Part shown: in pieces, positions 42,594 through 51,355 of the stretch
Layout: each line of letters opens with the position of its first letter
Position numbering within the stretch: position 1 is the stretch's first letter
Assembly: GCF_009296265.1 (NCBI RefSeq)
Contig: NZ_WBJS01000003.1
Coordinates: 310,001 to 374,000 of the forward strand
Origin: Thioclava sp. JE_KL1
Lineage (GTDB): Bacteria > Pseudomonadota > Alphaproteobacteria > Rhodobacterales > Rhodobacteraceae
Length of the DNA stretch: 64,000 nt
Direction: 5' to 3'
Translations under genes and position numbers: made by a program
Notes under the pieces: generated by a model
Databases searched by the model: none
The model's input: only the letters and a program-made list of their open reading frames with translations
Told to the model about the DNA's origin: nothing

Positions 42594-43267
42594 CCGCCCA
42601 GAAAGCTGCCTCGCTTCCCGGCGACACGATCCTATCCGAAAATGGTTTAGCTCCCGAGGGCTCGGGGCGTCTTCTGCTGATCGCCTGCGGGGCGCTGGCG
42701 CGGGAGATTCTCGCGCTCAAGCGGATCAATGGCTGGGATCACATCGACCTGACCTGCCTGCCCGCCAATCTGCACCTATACCCCGAGAAGATCACCGCCG
42801 CCGTCGAAGAGGCGGTGCTGCGCTATCGCGACCAATATGACGATATCTTCGTGGTCTATGCCGATTGCGGTACGGGCGGGCAATTGTTGGAAAAGTGCAA
42901 GTCTTTGGGGGTCGAGATGGTCGATGGCCCCCATTGTTATTCGTTTTTTGAAGGTAACGCGGCCTTTGCCGAGACCGCCGAGGACGAAATCACGGCCTTC
43001 TATCTCACCGATTTCCTGACCCGTCAGTTCGATGCTTTCGTCTGGAAGCCGATGGGCTTCGATCGTCACCCCGAGCTGATCCCGATGATGTTCGGCAATT
43101 ACGACCGGCTGATATATCAGGCCCAGACCGACGATCCCGCGCTCGACGCGAAGGCGCGTGAGGCCGCGGAGCGGCTCGGCCTGCGCTATGAACGGCGTTT
43201 TACGGGCTATGGCGATCTGGCCACCAGTCTCGCGAAATTTGCCGCGAAATCGGGCAATCCGGCTTAA
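42590..43267 (+). CDS. DUF1638 domain-containing protein
   Basis: This 225-residue protein matches DUF1638: LLIACGALAREILALK, LTCLPANLHLYPEKI, VVYADCGTGGQLLEKC and GPHCYSFFEG, with several conserved cysteines that could bind metal or corrinoid. The family is often found beside MtbC-type corrinoid proteins and methyltransferases, but its role is unknown. Translation is coupled to the small membrane ORF by ATGA overlap. Confidence 0.85.
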   Translation: MTAQKAASLPGDTILSENGLAPEGSGRLLLIACGALAREILALKRINGWDHIDLTCLPANLHLYPEKITAAVEEAVLRYRDQYDDIFVVYADCGTGGQLLEKCKSLGVEMVDGPHCYSFFEGNAAFAETAEDEITAFYLTDFLTRQFDAFVWKPMGFDRHPELIPMMFGNYDRLIYQAQTDDPALDAKAREAAERLGLRYERRFTGYGDLATSLAKFAAKSGNPA

Positions 43268-43305
43268 TCCTCTTTGAATTTTTCTTAAAACCCGACCTCC
43301 GGGGC

Positions 43306-43334
43306 TTGGCATCGCTACGTCACCCGGGTATTGG
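43306..43334 (+). promoter_or_regulatory. Candidate sulP promoter
   Basis: TTGGCA (43306-43311) and TATTGG (43329-43334) are spaced by exactly 17 bp, giving a leader of about 65 bases. Confidence 0.38.
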
Positions 43335-43406
43335 CTTCGCCAAATCTCACATCCCTCCGGCCCGCCCCTCCCCGGTCGCGGGCCTTTCTAATTGCAGGAC
43401 AACCGT

Positions 43407-44885
43407 ATGACCTTGTCGCAATGGCGCAGCCAGTGGACTGGCAACTACCGCGCTGACATTCTCTCCGGTCTCGTGGTCGCGCTCGCGCTGATCCCCGAGG
43501 CCATCGCTTTCTCGATCATCGCGGGCGTGGACCCGAAAGTGGGCCTCTACGCCTCCTTCATGATCGCCACGATCACCGCTTTCTTCGGTGGCCGCCCGGG
43601 TATGATCTCGGCCGCGACCGCTGCAACCGCCGTGCTGATGGGCACATTGGTGCGCAGCTACGGGCTCGACTACCTGCTGGCCGCGACGGTGCTCGCGGGC
43701 GTGCTTCAGGTGATCGCCGGGGCGCTGAACCTCGGGACCGTGATGCGCTTCGTGTCGAAATCGGTGATGACGGGTTTCGTGAACGCGCTCGCCATCCTGA
43801 TCTTCATGGCGCAATGGCCCGAGCTGAACCCGGCCAACGTGCCGGTGGTGGCGACCTATGCACTCGTCGCGCTCGGCCTTGCGATCATCTACCTGCTGCC
43901 GCGCTTCTTCCGCGCCATCCCCTCGCCGCTGATCGCAATCCTCGTTCTCAGCGCGGTCTCGATGGGGCTGGGGCTCAACGACGTGCACACGGTGTCCGAC
44001 ATGGGCGCCCTGCCCGATCAGCTGCCCTCGCTGCTGATCCCCAACGTGCCGTTCACCTTCGAGACCCTGCAGATCATCCTGCCCTATTCGGTGGGCGTGG
44101 CGGTCGTCGGCCTTCTCGAGAGCCTGATGACGCAGAACATCGTCGACGAGATGACCGACACGCGTTCGGACCGTCGTCAGGAATGCTTCGGTCAGGGCAT
44201 CGCCAACTTCTGCACCGGTTTCATCGGGGGCATGGCGGGCTGCGCGATGATCGGCCAGTCGGTGATCAACGTCACCTCAGGCGGGCGCACGCGCTTGTCG
44301 ACGCTGACCGCCGGGATCGCGCTCCTGATCTTCTGCGTGGTGCTGGGCGAATGGGTGGGCCGCATCCCGATGCCCGCGCTGGTGGCGATCATGATCATGG
44401 TGTCGATCGGCACGTTCAGCTGGGCCTCGCTGGGTCAGCTGCGCACGATGCCGATGTCGTCCAACGTGGTGATGCTGGCCACCGTCGCCTTCGTCGTCGC
44501 CACCCATAACCTCGCGATCGGTGTGCTCGTGGGCGTGCTGCTCTCGGGGATCTTCTTCGCGGGCAAGATCGCGCGGATGACCGAGATCTCCTCGCGCTAC
44601 AACGAGGCGCATCACCTGCGGACCTATTACATCAAGGGCCAGATCTTCTTCGCGACCGTGGAAGAGTTCAACCGCGCCTTCGACTTCCAGGAGAAGCTCG
44701 ATCGCGTGGTGATCGACCTGACCCACGCCCATATCTGGGATATCTCTTCTGTCTCGGCGCTCGACCGGGCGGTAGGCAAGTTCCGGATGTCGGGGACGGA
44801 TGTAAAGGTCGTGGGCATGAACCACGCGACCGAGACGATCATCGACAAGCTGTCGAATGGCGGTCAGGTCGCGGCGGGGCACTGA
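43407..44885 (+). CDS. SulP (SLC26) family anion transporter with STAS domain
   Basis: This 492-residue permease has 10-14 predicted transmembrane helices, starting at [20 protein letters not shown], and a C-terminal STAS domain (about residues 390-490, [22 protein letters not shown]). Substrates in the family are sulfate, bicarbonate, dicarboxylates or other anions, and which applies here is unclear. I use ATG 43407; a TTG at 43392 also lies in frame. Confidence 0.9.
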   Translation: MTLSQWRSQWTGNYRADILSGLVVALALIPEAIAFSIIAGVDPKVGLYASFMIATITAFFGGRPGMISAATAATAVLMGTLVRSYGLDYLLAATVLAGVLQVIAGALNLGTVMRFVSKSVMTGFVNALAILIFMAQWPELNPANVPVVATYALVALGLAIIYLLPRFFRAIPSPLIAILVLSAVSMGLGLNDVHTVSDMGALPDQLPSLLIPNVPFTFETLQIILPYSVGVAVVGLLESLMTQNIVDEMTDTRSDRRQECFGQGIANFCTGFIGGMAGCAMIGQSVINVTSGGRTRLSTLTAGIALLIFCVVLGEWVGRIPMPALVAIMIMVSIGTFSWASLGQLRTMPMSSNVVMLATVAFVVATHNLAIGVLVGVLLSGIFFAGKIARMTEISSRYNEAHHLRTYYIKGQIFFATVEEFNRAFDFQEKLDRVVIDLTHAHIWDISSVSALDRAVGKFRMSGTDVKVVGMNHATETIIDKLSNGGQVAAGH

Positions 44886-44895
44886 GGCGCTCGGC

Positions 44896-44987
44896 GGGGG
44901 CTCTGCCCCCCGTCGCCTGAGGGCGACAATCAACCAAGCCAGAGGGGGCTCTGCCCCCGCTTGCTGCGCAAGCCCCCCGGGATATTT
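44896..44987. repeat. ATATCCCGG-type repeat, tandem 5' hairpin
   Basis: The hairpin GGGGGCTCTGCCCCC occurs twice (44896 and 44944). The second copy continues into GCTTGCTGCGCAAGC and CCCCCGGGATATTT. The first lacks the ATATCCCGG tail, so one copy is truncated or the region was partly duplicated. Confidence 0.72.
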
Positions 44988-45003
44988 CCACCAATACGAA
45001 GAC

Positions 45004-45033
45004 GGGCGTGCCGGATGCGGCGCGCCCTTTTTC
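45004..45033 (+). terminator. Intrinsic terminator of the sulP gene
   Basis: GGGCGTGCC and GGCGCGCCC pair with one G-U wobble, followed by TTTTT. Confidence 0.78.
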
Positions 45034-45633
45034 TTAGGCTTCCAGCTCGGTGTCCCAGTAGAGGAAGTCCATCCAGCTTTCATGCAAATAGCCCGGCGGG
45101 AAGCGACGCCCGATGCGCAGCATATCCTCGGGCTGGGGCTGGCGCGCGGGCTTGAGAAGATGCATCCCGGAGCGCTCCAGCGGCTTGTTGGCCTTGCGCA
45201 GGTTGCACGGCGCGCAGGCGGCCACGACATTCTCCCAGCTGGTGATTCCACCGCGCGAGCGAGGGATCACATGGTCGAAGGTCAGGTCGCCCCGCTTGCC
45301 GCAGTACTGGCACTTGAATTCGTCCCTCAGAAAAAGATTGAAGCGCGTGAAAGCCACGCGCTTCTGGGGTCGGACATATTCTTTGAGGACGACGACGGAG
45401 GGGATTTTGAAGGCCTGTCTCTGGCTACGCACCACCTCTTCGTATTCGGCGAGGATCGTCACCCTGTCGAGGAAGACCGCCTTTATCGCCTCCTGCCAAG
45501 GCCATAGCGAGAGCGGGTAGTAGGAGAGCGGCCGGAAATCGGCGTTGAGCACCAGTGCCGGGTGCTGTCTCAGCGCCGCCGGTTCGCGGGTGAATTGGGT
45601 TCGAAAATTCGTCCTGTCGCACTCGTCCAGCAT
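45034..45633 (-). CDS. HNH endonuclease
   Basis: This 199-residue protein has an HNH nuclease core: FKCQYCGKRGDLTFDHVIPRS followed by GGITSWENVVAACAPC, with paired Cys-x2-Cys zinc sites and the catalytic DH. N-terminal VLNADFRPLSYYPLSLWPW and VVVLKEYV are typical of a widespread chromosomal HNH family of unknown target. No methyltransferase or restriction partner is adjacent. Confidence 0.88.
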   Translation of the reverse strand: MLDECDRTNFRTQFTREPAALRQHPALVLNADFRPLSYYPLSLWPWQEAIKAVFLDRVTILAEYEEVVRSQRQAFKIPSVVVLKEYVRPQKRVAFTRFNLFLRDEFKCQYCGKRGDLTFDHVIPRSRGGITSWENVVAACAPCNLRKANKPLERSGMHLLKPARQPQPEDMLRIGRRFPPGYLHESWMDFLYWDTELEA

Positions 45634-45671
45634 GGGTGACTCCGTCCTCGCCCTGTCGCCTGCCTCGGCTC

Positions 45672-45690
45672 AGGGGCGGGGTCCGCCCCT
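45672..45690 (-). promoter_or_regulatory. Hairpin in the HNH endonuclease leader
   Basis: AGGGGCGG-GGT-CCGCCCCT is a perfect 8-bp stem in the predicted 5' untranslated region, about 40 bp before the start codon. There is no U-tract. Confidence 0.4.
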
Positions 45691-45702
45691 GCCTTATCCA
45701 TG

Positions 45703-45730
45703 ACTATATATGGCGTTCGCGATCTGGCAA
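45703..45730 (-). promoter_or_regulatory. Candidate HNH endonuclease promoter
   Basis: On the minus strand TTGCCA (45730-45725) and TATAGT (45708-45703) are spaced by 16 bp. The rest of the 45634-45853 gap holds nothing else I recognise. Confidence 0.5.
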
Positions 45731-45853
45731 GCCTCTTGATCTCGCGATTGCTGCCATGCGGCATAGGTAGCAAACAGCCATGACAAAGAAATGACGCTGC
45801 GCGAGCGTTTGGCAAGGTTGCAGGTGCCGCGGCGATCGGCGGCCGCGGGCATC

Positions 45854-46516
45854 TCAGCCCGGCAGTTTGTCTTGCAGGAAGGACAGCGCCACCGAGAGCC
45901 CGTCGGGCGCGATGCCGTGGCCAGTGCCCTTCATCACATGGGCATAGGTATCGAACCCCGCCGAGACCAGCGCATCGCCCGCCTTGCCCATGTCGGCAAA
46001 GGGCACGACCGGATCCTGATCGCCATGGATCAGCAGAACCGGCGGTTTGGAGATCGCCTCAGTGCCCAAGGCTTCCGGGCGCAGAAGACGTCCCGAGAAG
46101 GCCACCAGCCCCGCCACGGGCTCGGCCCGGCGCGGCAGCACTTCGAGTGCGGTCATCGTGCCTTGCGAGAAGCCGATCACGGCGAGCTGCGCGGGCGTCA
46201 GCCCCTGCTCTTCCAGCACGGAATCGAGGAAAGCATCCACGTCGGCTGCCGCGTCCTTGAGACCTTGGGCGGATTCCGCTTCGCTGGAATTGTCGATCCA
46301 GGGGATCGGGAACCATTGACGGCCGTAAGGGGCCGCGCGGCAGGGTTCGGGCGCGTCGGGCGCGAGGAACAGCGTGTCGGGCATGTGCTGGCCCAGCGGA
46401 TCGGCGAGGCCCAGCAGGTCCGCCCCGTCCGCGCCATAGCCATGCAGGAAAACGACGGCGGATTTCACCACCCCCGATTGCGACTCTCTGCGTCCGGCTT
46501 CCAGCTTGCGGGTCAT
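45854..46516 (-). CDS. Alpha/beta hydrolase, phospholipase/carboxylesterase family
   Basis: This 220-residue cytosolic serine hydrolase has the nucleophile motif GFSQG, the acid in IHGDQDPVVPF and the base in GTGHGI. AVVFLHGYGADGADL forms the oxyanion side. It resembles acyl-protein thioesterase/YpfH-type esterases. Its start overlaps the alkA stop by ATGA. Confidence 0.88.
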   Translation of the reverse strand: MTRKLEAGRRESQSGVVKSAVVFLHGYGADGADLLGLADPLGQHMPDTLFLAPDAPEPCRAAPYGRQWFPIPWIDNSSEAESAQGLKDAAADVDAFLDSVLEEQGLTPAQLAVIGFSQGTMTALEVLPRRAEPVAGLVAFSGRLLRPEALGTEAISKPPVLLIHGDQDPVVPFADMGKAGDALVSAGFDTYAHVMKGTGHGIAPDGLSVALSFLQDKLPG

Positions 46517-47154
46517 GGGGCAACTCCTTCACGATCTTTACAGGCCGCGTAATAGGCCCAGAGGCCGCGCGCCGCAACCGCGCGCCACGGCGACCAGGCT
46601 GCCGATAGCTCATTGAATTGCTTGCGCTTGGGCCGCTCGGGCAAATCGAACAGGATCCGCGCCCCTTCAGCGAGCGCCAGATCATCGACCGCGAAGACAT
46701 CGGCGCGACCCAGAGCGAAGATGAGATACATCTCCACCGTCCAGCGCCCGATGCCGGGGATCGGCAGAAGCTGGGCGACCACCTCCTCGTCGGGCATCGC
46801 GCGCAGACCCGCGAAATCGACGCCGGAATTGGAGAGCGCCTGCAGGTAGCGCACTTTCTGGCGCGAGAGGCCACAGGCGCGCAGATCCTCTTCCGAGGCG
46901 CCCGCGATGGAGACCGGATCGCCATAGCCCGCGCCGATCACCTTGTTGCGGATCGAGTTGGCGGCGGCGACCGAAACCTGCTGGCCGATGATCGCGTCGC
47001 GCAGCGCCTCGAACCCGTCCTCGCGGCGGCGCAGAGGCCACGGCCCCGTCAGCGCGCAAACCTCGGCAAAACGCGGCTCGGCGCGGCAGAGAAATTCGGT
47101 GCCCTCGGCGATATCGTCTTCGCAGGTAATGATACGTCCAACCATGCGCGACAC
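46513..47154 (-). CDS. alkA: DNA-3-methyladenine glycosylase II (AlkA-like)
   Basis: This 213-residue HhH-GPD glycosylase removes alkylated bases. The helix-hairpin-helix is LLPIPGIGRWTVEMYLI and the catalytic Asp is in DVFAVDDLALAEG. IGQQVSVAAANSIRNKV forms the N-terminal half. It lacks the N-terminal domain of E. coli AlkA, as many bacterial versions do. The start could also be the next ATG, 9 bp in. No LexA box precedes it. Confidence 0.9.
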   Translation of the reverse strand: MSRMVGRIITCEDDIAEGTEFLCRAEPRFAEVCALTGPWPLRRREDGFEALRDAIIGQQVSVAAANSIRNKVIGAGYGDPVSIAGASEEDLRACGLSRQKVRYLQALSNSGVDFAGLRAMPDEEVVAQLLPIPGIGRWTVEMYLIFALGRADVFAVDDLALAEGARILFDLPERPKRKQFNELSAAWSPWRAVAARGLWAYYAACKDREGVAP

Positions 47155-47210
47155 CCTGCCTCATGCCGCGCCCGCTTGCCAGCCCCCAATCGCCACGCTA
47201 GCAAGCTGTC

Positions 47211-48434
47211 ATGAGTGACATGACCGCCCCTCCCGCCTCTCGCGAAAAGCGCAATACGATCGTGCTGGTTCTGGCCCAGGCGCTTCTGGGCGCGCAGATG
47301 CCGATGATTTTCACGGTGGGCGGTCTTGCGGGCCAGATGCTCTCGCCCAATCCCTGCCTCGCGACGCTGCCCTTGTCGCTGATCATTCTGGGCTCGGTCC
47401 TCTCGGCGCAGCCGATGTCGGAATTTATGGCCGCGAAAGGTCGCCGCGCGGGCTTCATCCTCGCCAACGCGATGGGGGCGCTGGGGGCTGCGACCGCGGC
47501 CTATGCGCTCTATCACGGATCGTTTGCGCTGTTCATGCTAGGGTCGTTCTTCACCGGCACATATATGTCGGCGCAGGGGTTCTACCGGTTCGCGGCGACC
47601 GATACCGCCAGCGCGGAGTTCCAGCCCAAGGCGATCTCCTATGTGATGGCGGGCGGGCTTGTGGCCGCGATCATTGGCCCGCAGCTGGTGAAGGTCACGA
47701 GCGAGGCGATGGTCGTGCCCTTCATGGCGACGTACCTCGCGATCATCGGGATCAATGCGCTCGGGCCGATCCTGTTCTCCTTCCTCGACATCCCCGCCCC
47801 GGGGCGGCGCAAGAAGCACGAACATCACGAGGGCCGCACCCGGCGCGAGCTGCTGAAAGACCCGGTGATCCTCGTCGCGATGATCTGCGCCATGGTCTCT
47901 TATGCGCTGATGAACCTCGTGATGACTTCGACACCGCTGGCCGTGGTCGGCTGCGGGTTCGAGCAAGGCGACGCGGCCAATATCGTCTCGGCCCACGTGC
48001 TGGCGATGTATCTGCCGAGCTTCTTCACCGGCCACCTGATCGCGCGCTTCGGCAAAGAGGTGATCGTGGGCACCGGCCTCGTGATTCTCGCGGCCTCCGG
48101 CGCGGTGGCGCTGACCGGGGTCGATCTGGACCAGTTCTACATCGCCCTGATGCTGCTGGGGCTGGGTTGGAACTTCGGCTTCATCGGCGCGACCTCGATG
48201 CTCGCCTCCGCCCATAGCCCCGAAGAGCGCGGCCATGTGCAGGGGATGAACGATTTCGTGGTCTTCGGTGGCGTCTTCCTCGCCTCGCTCGCCTCGGGCG
48301 GACTGATGAACTGCACCCAAAGCGGCAATGCACAAGCGGGCTGGCAGGCGGTCAATCTCGCGATGATCCCCTTCCTGACGCTGGCGGGCGCCGCGCTGAT
48401 CTGGCTGGTGCTGCGCCCGAAAGAGACGCGCTGA
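47211..48434 (+). CDS. MFS transporter
   Basis: This 407-residue permease has about 12 hydrophobic helices and a long basic loop in the middle (GRRKKHEHHEGRTRRELL). Conserved MFS pieces include LSAQPMSEFMAAKGRRAGF after helix 2. The substrate is unknown. It is divergent from alkA and converges on the Lrp/AsnC gene. Confidence 0.85.
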   Translation: MSDMTAPPASREKRNTIVLVLAQALLGAQMPMIFTVGGLAGQMLSPNPCLATLPLSLIILGSVLSAQPMSEFMAAKGRRAGFILANAMGALGAATAAYALYHGSFALFMLGSFFTGTYMSAQGFYRFAATDTASAEFQPKAISYVMAGGLVAAIIGPQLVKVTSEAMVVPFMATYLAIIGINALGPILFSFLDIPAPGRRKKHEHHEGRTRRELLKDPVILVAMICAMVSYALMNLVMTSTPLAVVGCGFEQGDAANIVSAHVLAMYLPSFFTGHLIARFGKEVIVGTGLVILAASGAVALTGVDLDQFYIALMLLGLGWNFGFIGATSMLASAHSPEERGHVQGMNDFVVFGGVFLASLASGGLMNCTQSGNAQAGWQAVNLAMIPFLTLAGAALIWLVLRPKETR

Positions 48435-48480
48435 GGGGACGCTGCTCCCGTCGTCCGAGGGCGGCAAATATAAAAAGAAA

Positions 48481-48615
48481 GGGGGCCCTGCCCCCGGCCT
48501 TTGGCCTCCCCCGGGATATTTCCCAAGAGCGAAGCGGCCGCGCGCCCCTTCGGCTTGGCGAAAATATCCCGGGGTGGGAATTCGCGACAGCGAAGGGAGG
48601 GGCAGCGCCCCTCCG
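48481..48615. repeat. Composite inverted repeat, second head-to-head pair
   Basis: GGGGGCCCTGCCCCC with GGCCTTTGGCC and CCCCCGGGATATTT faces a mirrored AAATATCCCGGGG and GGAGGGG-CAGCG-CCCCTCC. At 135 bp it is nearly the same length as the pair at 868-1001. It lies between convergent genes. Confidence 0.78.
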
Positions 48616-48640
48616 ACAACGTCTCAATTCAGGGTAAGGC

Positions 48641-49141
48641 TCAGGCCAGCTTGGCGATGCGCTCTTCGAGCACGTCGAAGGGCACGCCCGGCTCGTCCTT
48701 GGCGCAGCGGATCACCAGCGAGGTCTTCACGCTAGCCACGTTCTCGGCGGCGGTCAGTTGGCCGGTCAGGAAGCTCTGGAAGCTCGAGAGGTCCGGCGCC
48801 ACGCATTTCAGGACGAAATCGATCTCGCCATTGAGCATGTGGCACTCGCGTACGAGCGGCCATTCGCGACAGCGCGACTCGAAGTTCGACAGATCCGCTT
48901 CGGCCTGGCTGTGCAGGCGCACCATCGCGAAAACCTGCACTTCGAAGCCCAGCTCGCGCGGGTTCACATCGGCATGGTAGCCACGGATGTAGCCCGCCTC
49001 TTCGAGCGTGCGCACACGGCGCAGGCAGGGCGGGGCCGAAATGCCCACACGCTTGGCCAGTTCGACATTCGTCATCCGCCCGTCCGCCTGCAGTTCGGCA
49101 AGGATTTTGCGGTCGATGTCGTCGAGCCGGGAGGTGGGCAT
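48641..49141 (-). CDS. Lrp/AsnC family transcriptional regulator
   Basis: This 166-residue regulator has an N-terminal HTH ([20 protein letters not shown] then [20 protein letters not shown]) and a C-terminal RAM ligand domain. It probably senses an amino acid. It is divergent from trxB with a 168-bp intergenic region, so it may control trxB and itself; that is inference from position. Confidence 0.92.
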   Translation of the reverse strand: MPTSRLDDIDRKILAELQADGRMTNVELAKRVGISAPPCLRRVRTLEEAGYIRGYHADVNPRELGFEVQVFAMVRLHSQAEADLSNFESRCREWPLVRECHMLNGEIDFVLKCVAPDLSSFQSFLTGQLTAAENVASVKTSLVIRCAKDEPGVPFDVLEERIAKLA

Positions 49142-49309
49142 GTTGAAACAATCCTTCGTGGGTTGCGGCAGAACTTACCGCTGGAAGAGAGGATGCGCAA
49201 TAATATTTCGCGGACCGCTCCGCAAGTGCTATTTGTCGCGGAAAGCGGGGGGTTTTCGGCGGGCCTCGCTCCGACTATATCCGTCGGGCAGATTTCCAAG
49301 GAGGCGGGC

Positions 49310-50260
49310 ATGTCCGAGACGAAGAAAACCAAGGTTCTGATCATCGGCTCCGGCCCTGCGGGCTACACGGCGGCGGTCTACGCGTCGCGTGCGATGCTCG
49401 AGCCGGTTCTGGTGCAAGGCATGCAGCCGGGCGGCCAGCTGACCATCACCACCGAGGTCGAGAACTGGCCCGGCGAGAGCGAGATTCAGGGCCCCGACCT
49501 GATGGTGAAGATGGAAGAGCATGCCCGCGCGATGGGCACCGAGATCATCATGGACATGATCACCGAGCTCGACACCTCGAAGCGTCCCTTCGTGGCGAAA
49601 GGCGATTCGGGCACCACCTACGAGGCAGCAGCAGTGATCCTCGCCACCGGGGCGCAGGCGAAATGGCTGGGTCTTCCCTCGGAAGAGAAGTTCAAGGGCT
49701 TCGGCGTCTCGGCCTGCGCGACCTGTGACGGGTTCTTCTATCGCGGCAAGGAAGTCGTGGTGATCGGCGGCGGCAACACCGCGGTCGAAGAGGCGCTGTT
49801 CCTGACCAACTTCGCCTCCAAGGTGACGCTGATCCACCGGCGCGACACGCTGCGCTCTGAGAAGATCCTGCAGGATCGCCTGTTCAAGAACCCCAAGATC
49901 GAAGTGGAGTGGAATCACACGGTCGAGGAAATCCTCGGCGACGAAAATCCGCTCGGCGTCACCGGTGTGCGGGTGAAATCCACCGCCGACGGGTCCGAGA
50001 AAGTCATCCCCTGCGACGGGTTCTTCGTGGCGATCGGGCACGCGCCGTCGTCCGAGCTGGTGAAGGACAGCCTGAAGATGCAATCGGGCGGCTATGTCTG
50101 GGTGGAGCCGGGTTCAACCCGCACCTCGCAGCCGGGCATCTTCGCGGCGGGCGACCTGACCGATCACACCTATCGTCAGGCGGTGACGAGCGCCGGCATG
50201 GGCTGCATGGCCGCGCTCGACGCCGAGAAATTCCTCGCCGAGCAGGGCGAAGCCGAGTGA
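49310..50260 (+). CDS. trxB: Thioredoxin-disulfide reductase
   Basis: This 316-residue flavoenzyme reduces thioredoxin with NADPH. FAD binds at [17 protein letters not shown], the redox pair is in [15 protein letters not shown] binds at [16 protein letters not shown], and the C-terminal FAD motif is [11 protein letters not shown] start at 49310, with AAGGAGGCG just upstream. The stop overlaps the next start in a GTGA. Confidence 0.96.
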   Translation: MSETKKTKVLIIGSGPAGYTAAVYASRAMLEPVLVQGMQPGGQLTITTEVENWPGESEIQGPDLMVKMEEHARAMGTEIIMDMITELDTSKRPFVAKGDSGTTYEAAAVILATGAQAKWLGLPSEEKFKGFGVSACATCDGFFYRGKEVVVIGGGNTAVEEALFLTNFASKVTLIHRRDTLRSEKILQDRLFKNPKIEVEWNHTVEEILGDENPLGVTGVRVKSTADGSEKVIPCDGFFVAIGHAPSSELVKDSLKMQSGGYVWVEPGSTRTSQPGIFAAGDLTDHTYRQAVTSAGMGCMAALDAEKFLAEQGEAE

Positions 50261-50736
50261 CCCCTTTCCACGGCACGGTCTGGCGGATTCTCTCCGCCGA
50301 CCGTGCCGACGAGGCTTGCGAACCGGCCCGCCATCCGGAGGGCCGGTTTCATTATTCCGGGCAGGTCGCACTTTATGCCTCGCTGAGTGCCGAGGGGGCT
50401 GCCGTCGCGCTGCGGCGCTATGTGCGCGCGGGCGATCCGTCGCGGGTGATCGTGCCGCTGGAGATCATGACAGAGACGATGGACGACCTGCGCGGCACAC
50501 CCGATCAGGCGGCGGCGTCTATGGTCTGGCAGGATGACCGGGCAAGCGGCGCCCCCTCGCCCACATGGCGCCTCTCGGATCGGGCACGCGAAGGTGGCGT
50601 GCAGGGGCTTCTCTACGCCTCGCGCTCACGCCCCGATCTGAGCCATCTGGTGCTCTTCGAGGTCTCGCCCGCAACAGTGCGGCAGGCGGGCCCTGCGCAA
50701 CCGTGGCACCCGCCCTACCCGATCCCATCTGCGTGA
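50257..50736 (+). CDS. RES-domain protein, possibly catalytically altered
   Basis: This 159-residue protein matches the RES domain of NAD+-phosphorylase toxins: [33 protein letters not shown], and [20 protein letters not shown]. The catalytic-Glu position (usually following LYLS and ALLE) reads AAVALRRY, so the Glu appears to be Arg. No Xre/COG5642-type antitoxin lies next to it. The start is a GTG overlapping the trxB stop, implying constitutive co-translation with a housekeeping gene, unlike a typical toxin. Confidence 0.72.
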   Translation: MTPFHGTVWRILSADRADEACEPARHPEGRFHYSGQVALYASLSAEGAAVALRRYVRAGDPSRVIVPLEIMTETMDDLRGTPDQAAASMVWQDDRASGAPSPTWRLSDRAREGGVQGLLYASRSRPDLSHLVLFEVSPATVRQAGPAQPWHPPYPIPSA

Positions 50737-50796
50737 GGCGTCATTGCACCATCGCGCGGCTCCTCTAGGGTGAAGACCATCAGGAGGAGGCCGTTC

Positions 50797-51342
50797 ATGC
50801 GCTGGCGCGGGGTCAATCACGTCGAATTCTCGGTGCTCGACTATGACAGGTCGATCGCCTTCTACGATGCGATGTTCGGATGGCTTGGATATAAGAGCTT
50901 CTGGACGCTCGATATCGGGTATCGGTCGACCTATTATATGGCGCGCTTCCCGATGCCGCATTCCTATATCGGCATTCAGCCTGCGCGTTCAGGCGAGAAG
51001 CTGGACCACGAGGCGCGGGCGGTGGGCATCCATCACATTGCGCTCTGGGCGAAGTCACGCGCCGAGGTGGATGCGTTTCACCGCGATTTCCTGATCCCGC
51101 GCGGGCTGTCGGTGACGGACGCTCCGCAGGAATATTCCGTTTATGCGCCGGGCTATTACGCGGTGTTCTTCGATGATCCGATCAACGGCATTCACTGGGA
51201 ACTGGCGCATATCCCACGCATTCCCGGCCTCGGGGCAATCCGCAGGTTTCGCGCGGCCTTGAGAGCCGCGCAGAAAGAGCATCCGGAATGGGACGGCCCG
51301 CCCGAGAAAATCGCGTTTCGCGACCTGCCCGGACGGCGCTGA
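50797..51342 (+). CDS. VOC (glyoxalase/dioxygenase) family protein
   Basis: This 181-residue protein has the paired beta-alpha-beta-beta-beta modules of the vicinal oxygen chelate fold: GVNHVEFSVLDYDRSIAFYD with a likely metal His, and VGIHHIALWAKS plus PINGIHWELAH with further ligands. The substrate is unknown. AGGAGGAGG 7 bp upstream makes ATG 50797 the clear start. Confidence 0.85.
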   Translation: MRWRGVNHVEFSVLDYDRSIAFYDAMFGWLGYKSFWTLDIGYRSTYYMARFPMPHSYIGIQPARSGEKLDHEARAVGIHHIALWAKSRAEVDAFHRDFLIPRGLSVTDAPQEYSVYAPGYYAVFFDDPINGIHWELAHIPRIPGLGAIRRFRAALRAAQKEHPEWDGPPEKIAFRDLPGRR

Positions 51343-51355
51343 GCTTCGGCGCTGA

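Noticed and set aside
47155-47210. Possible LexA box before alkA
   Set aside because: No GTTC-N7-GTTC or GAAC-N7-GAAC is present in the short alkA-MFS gap.
48758-49309. Long N-terminal extension of the trxB frame
   Set aside because: It runs through the divergent Lrp/AsnC gene. TrxB similarity starts at 49310 with a proper ribosome site.
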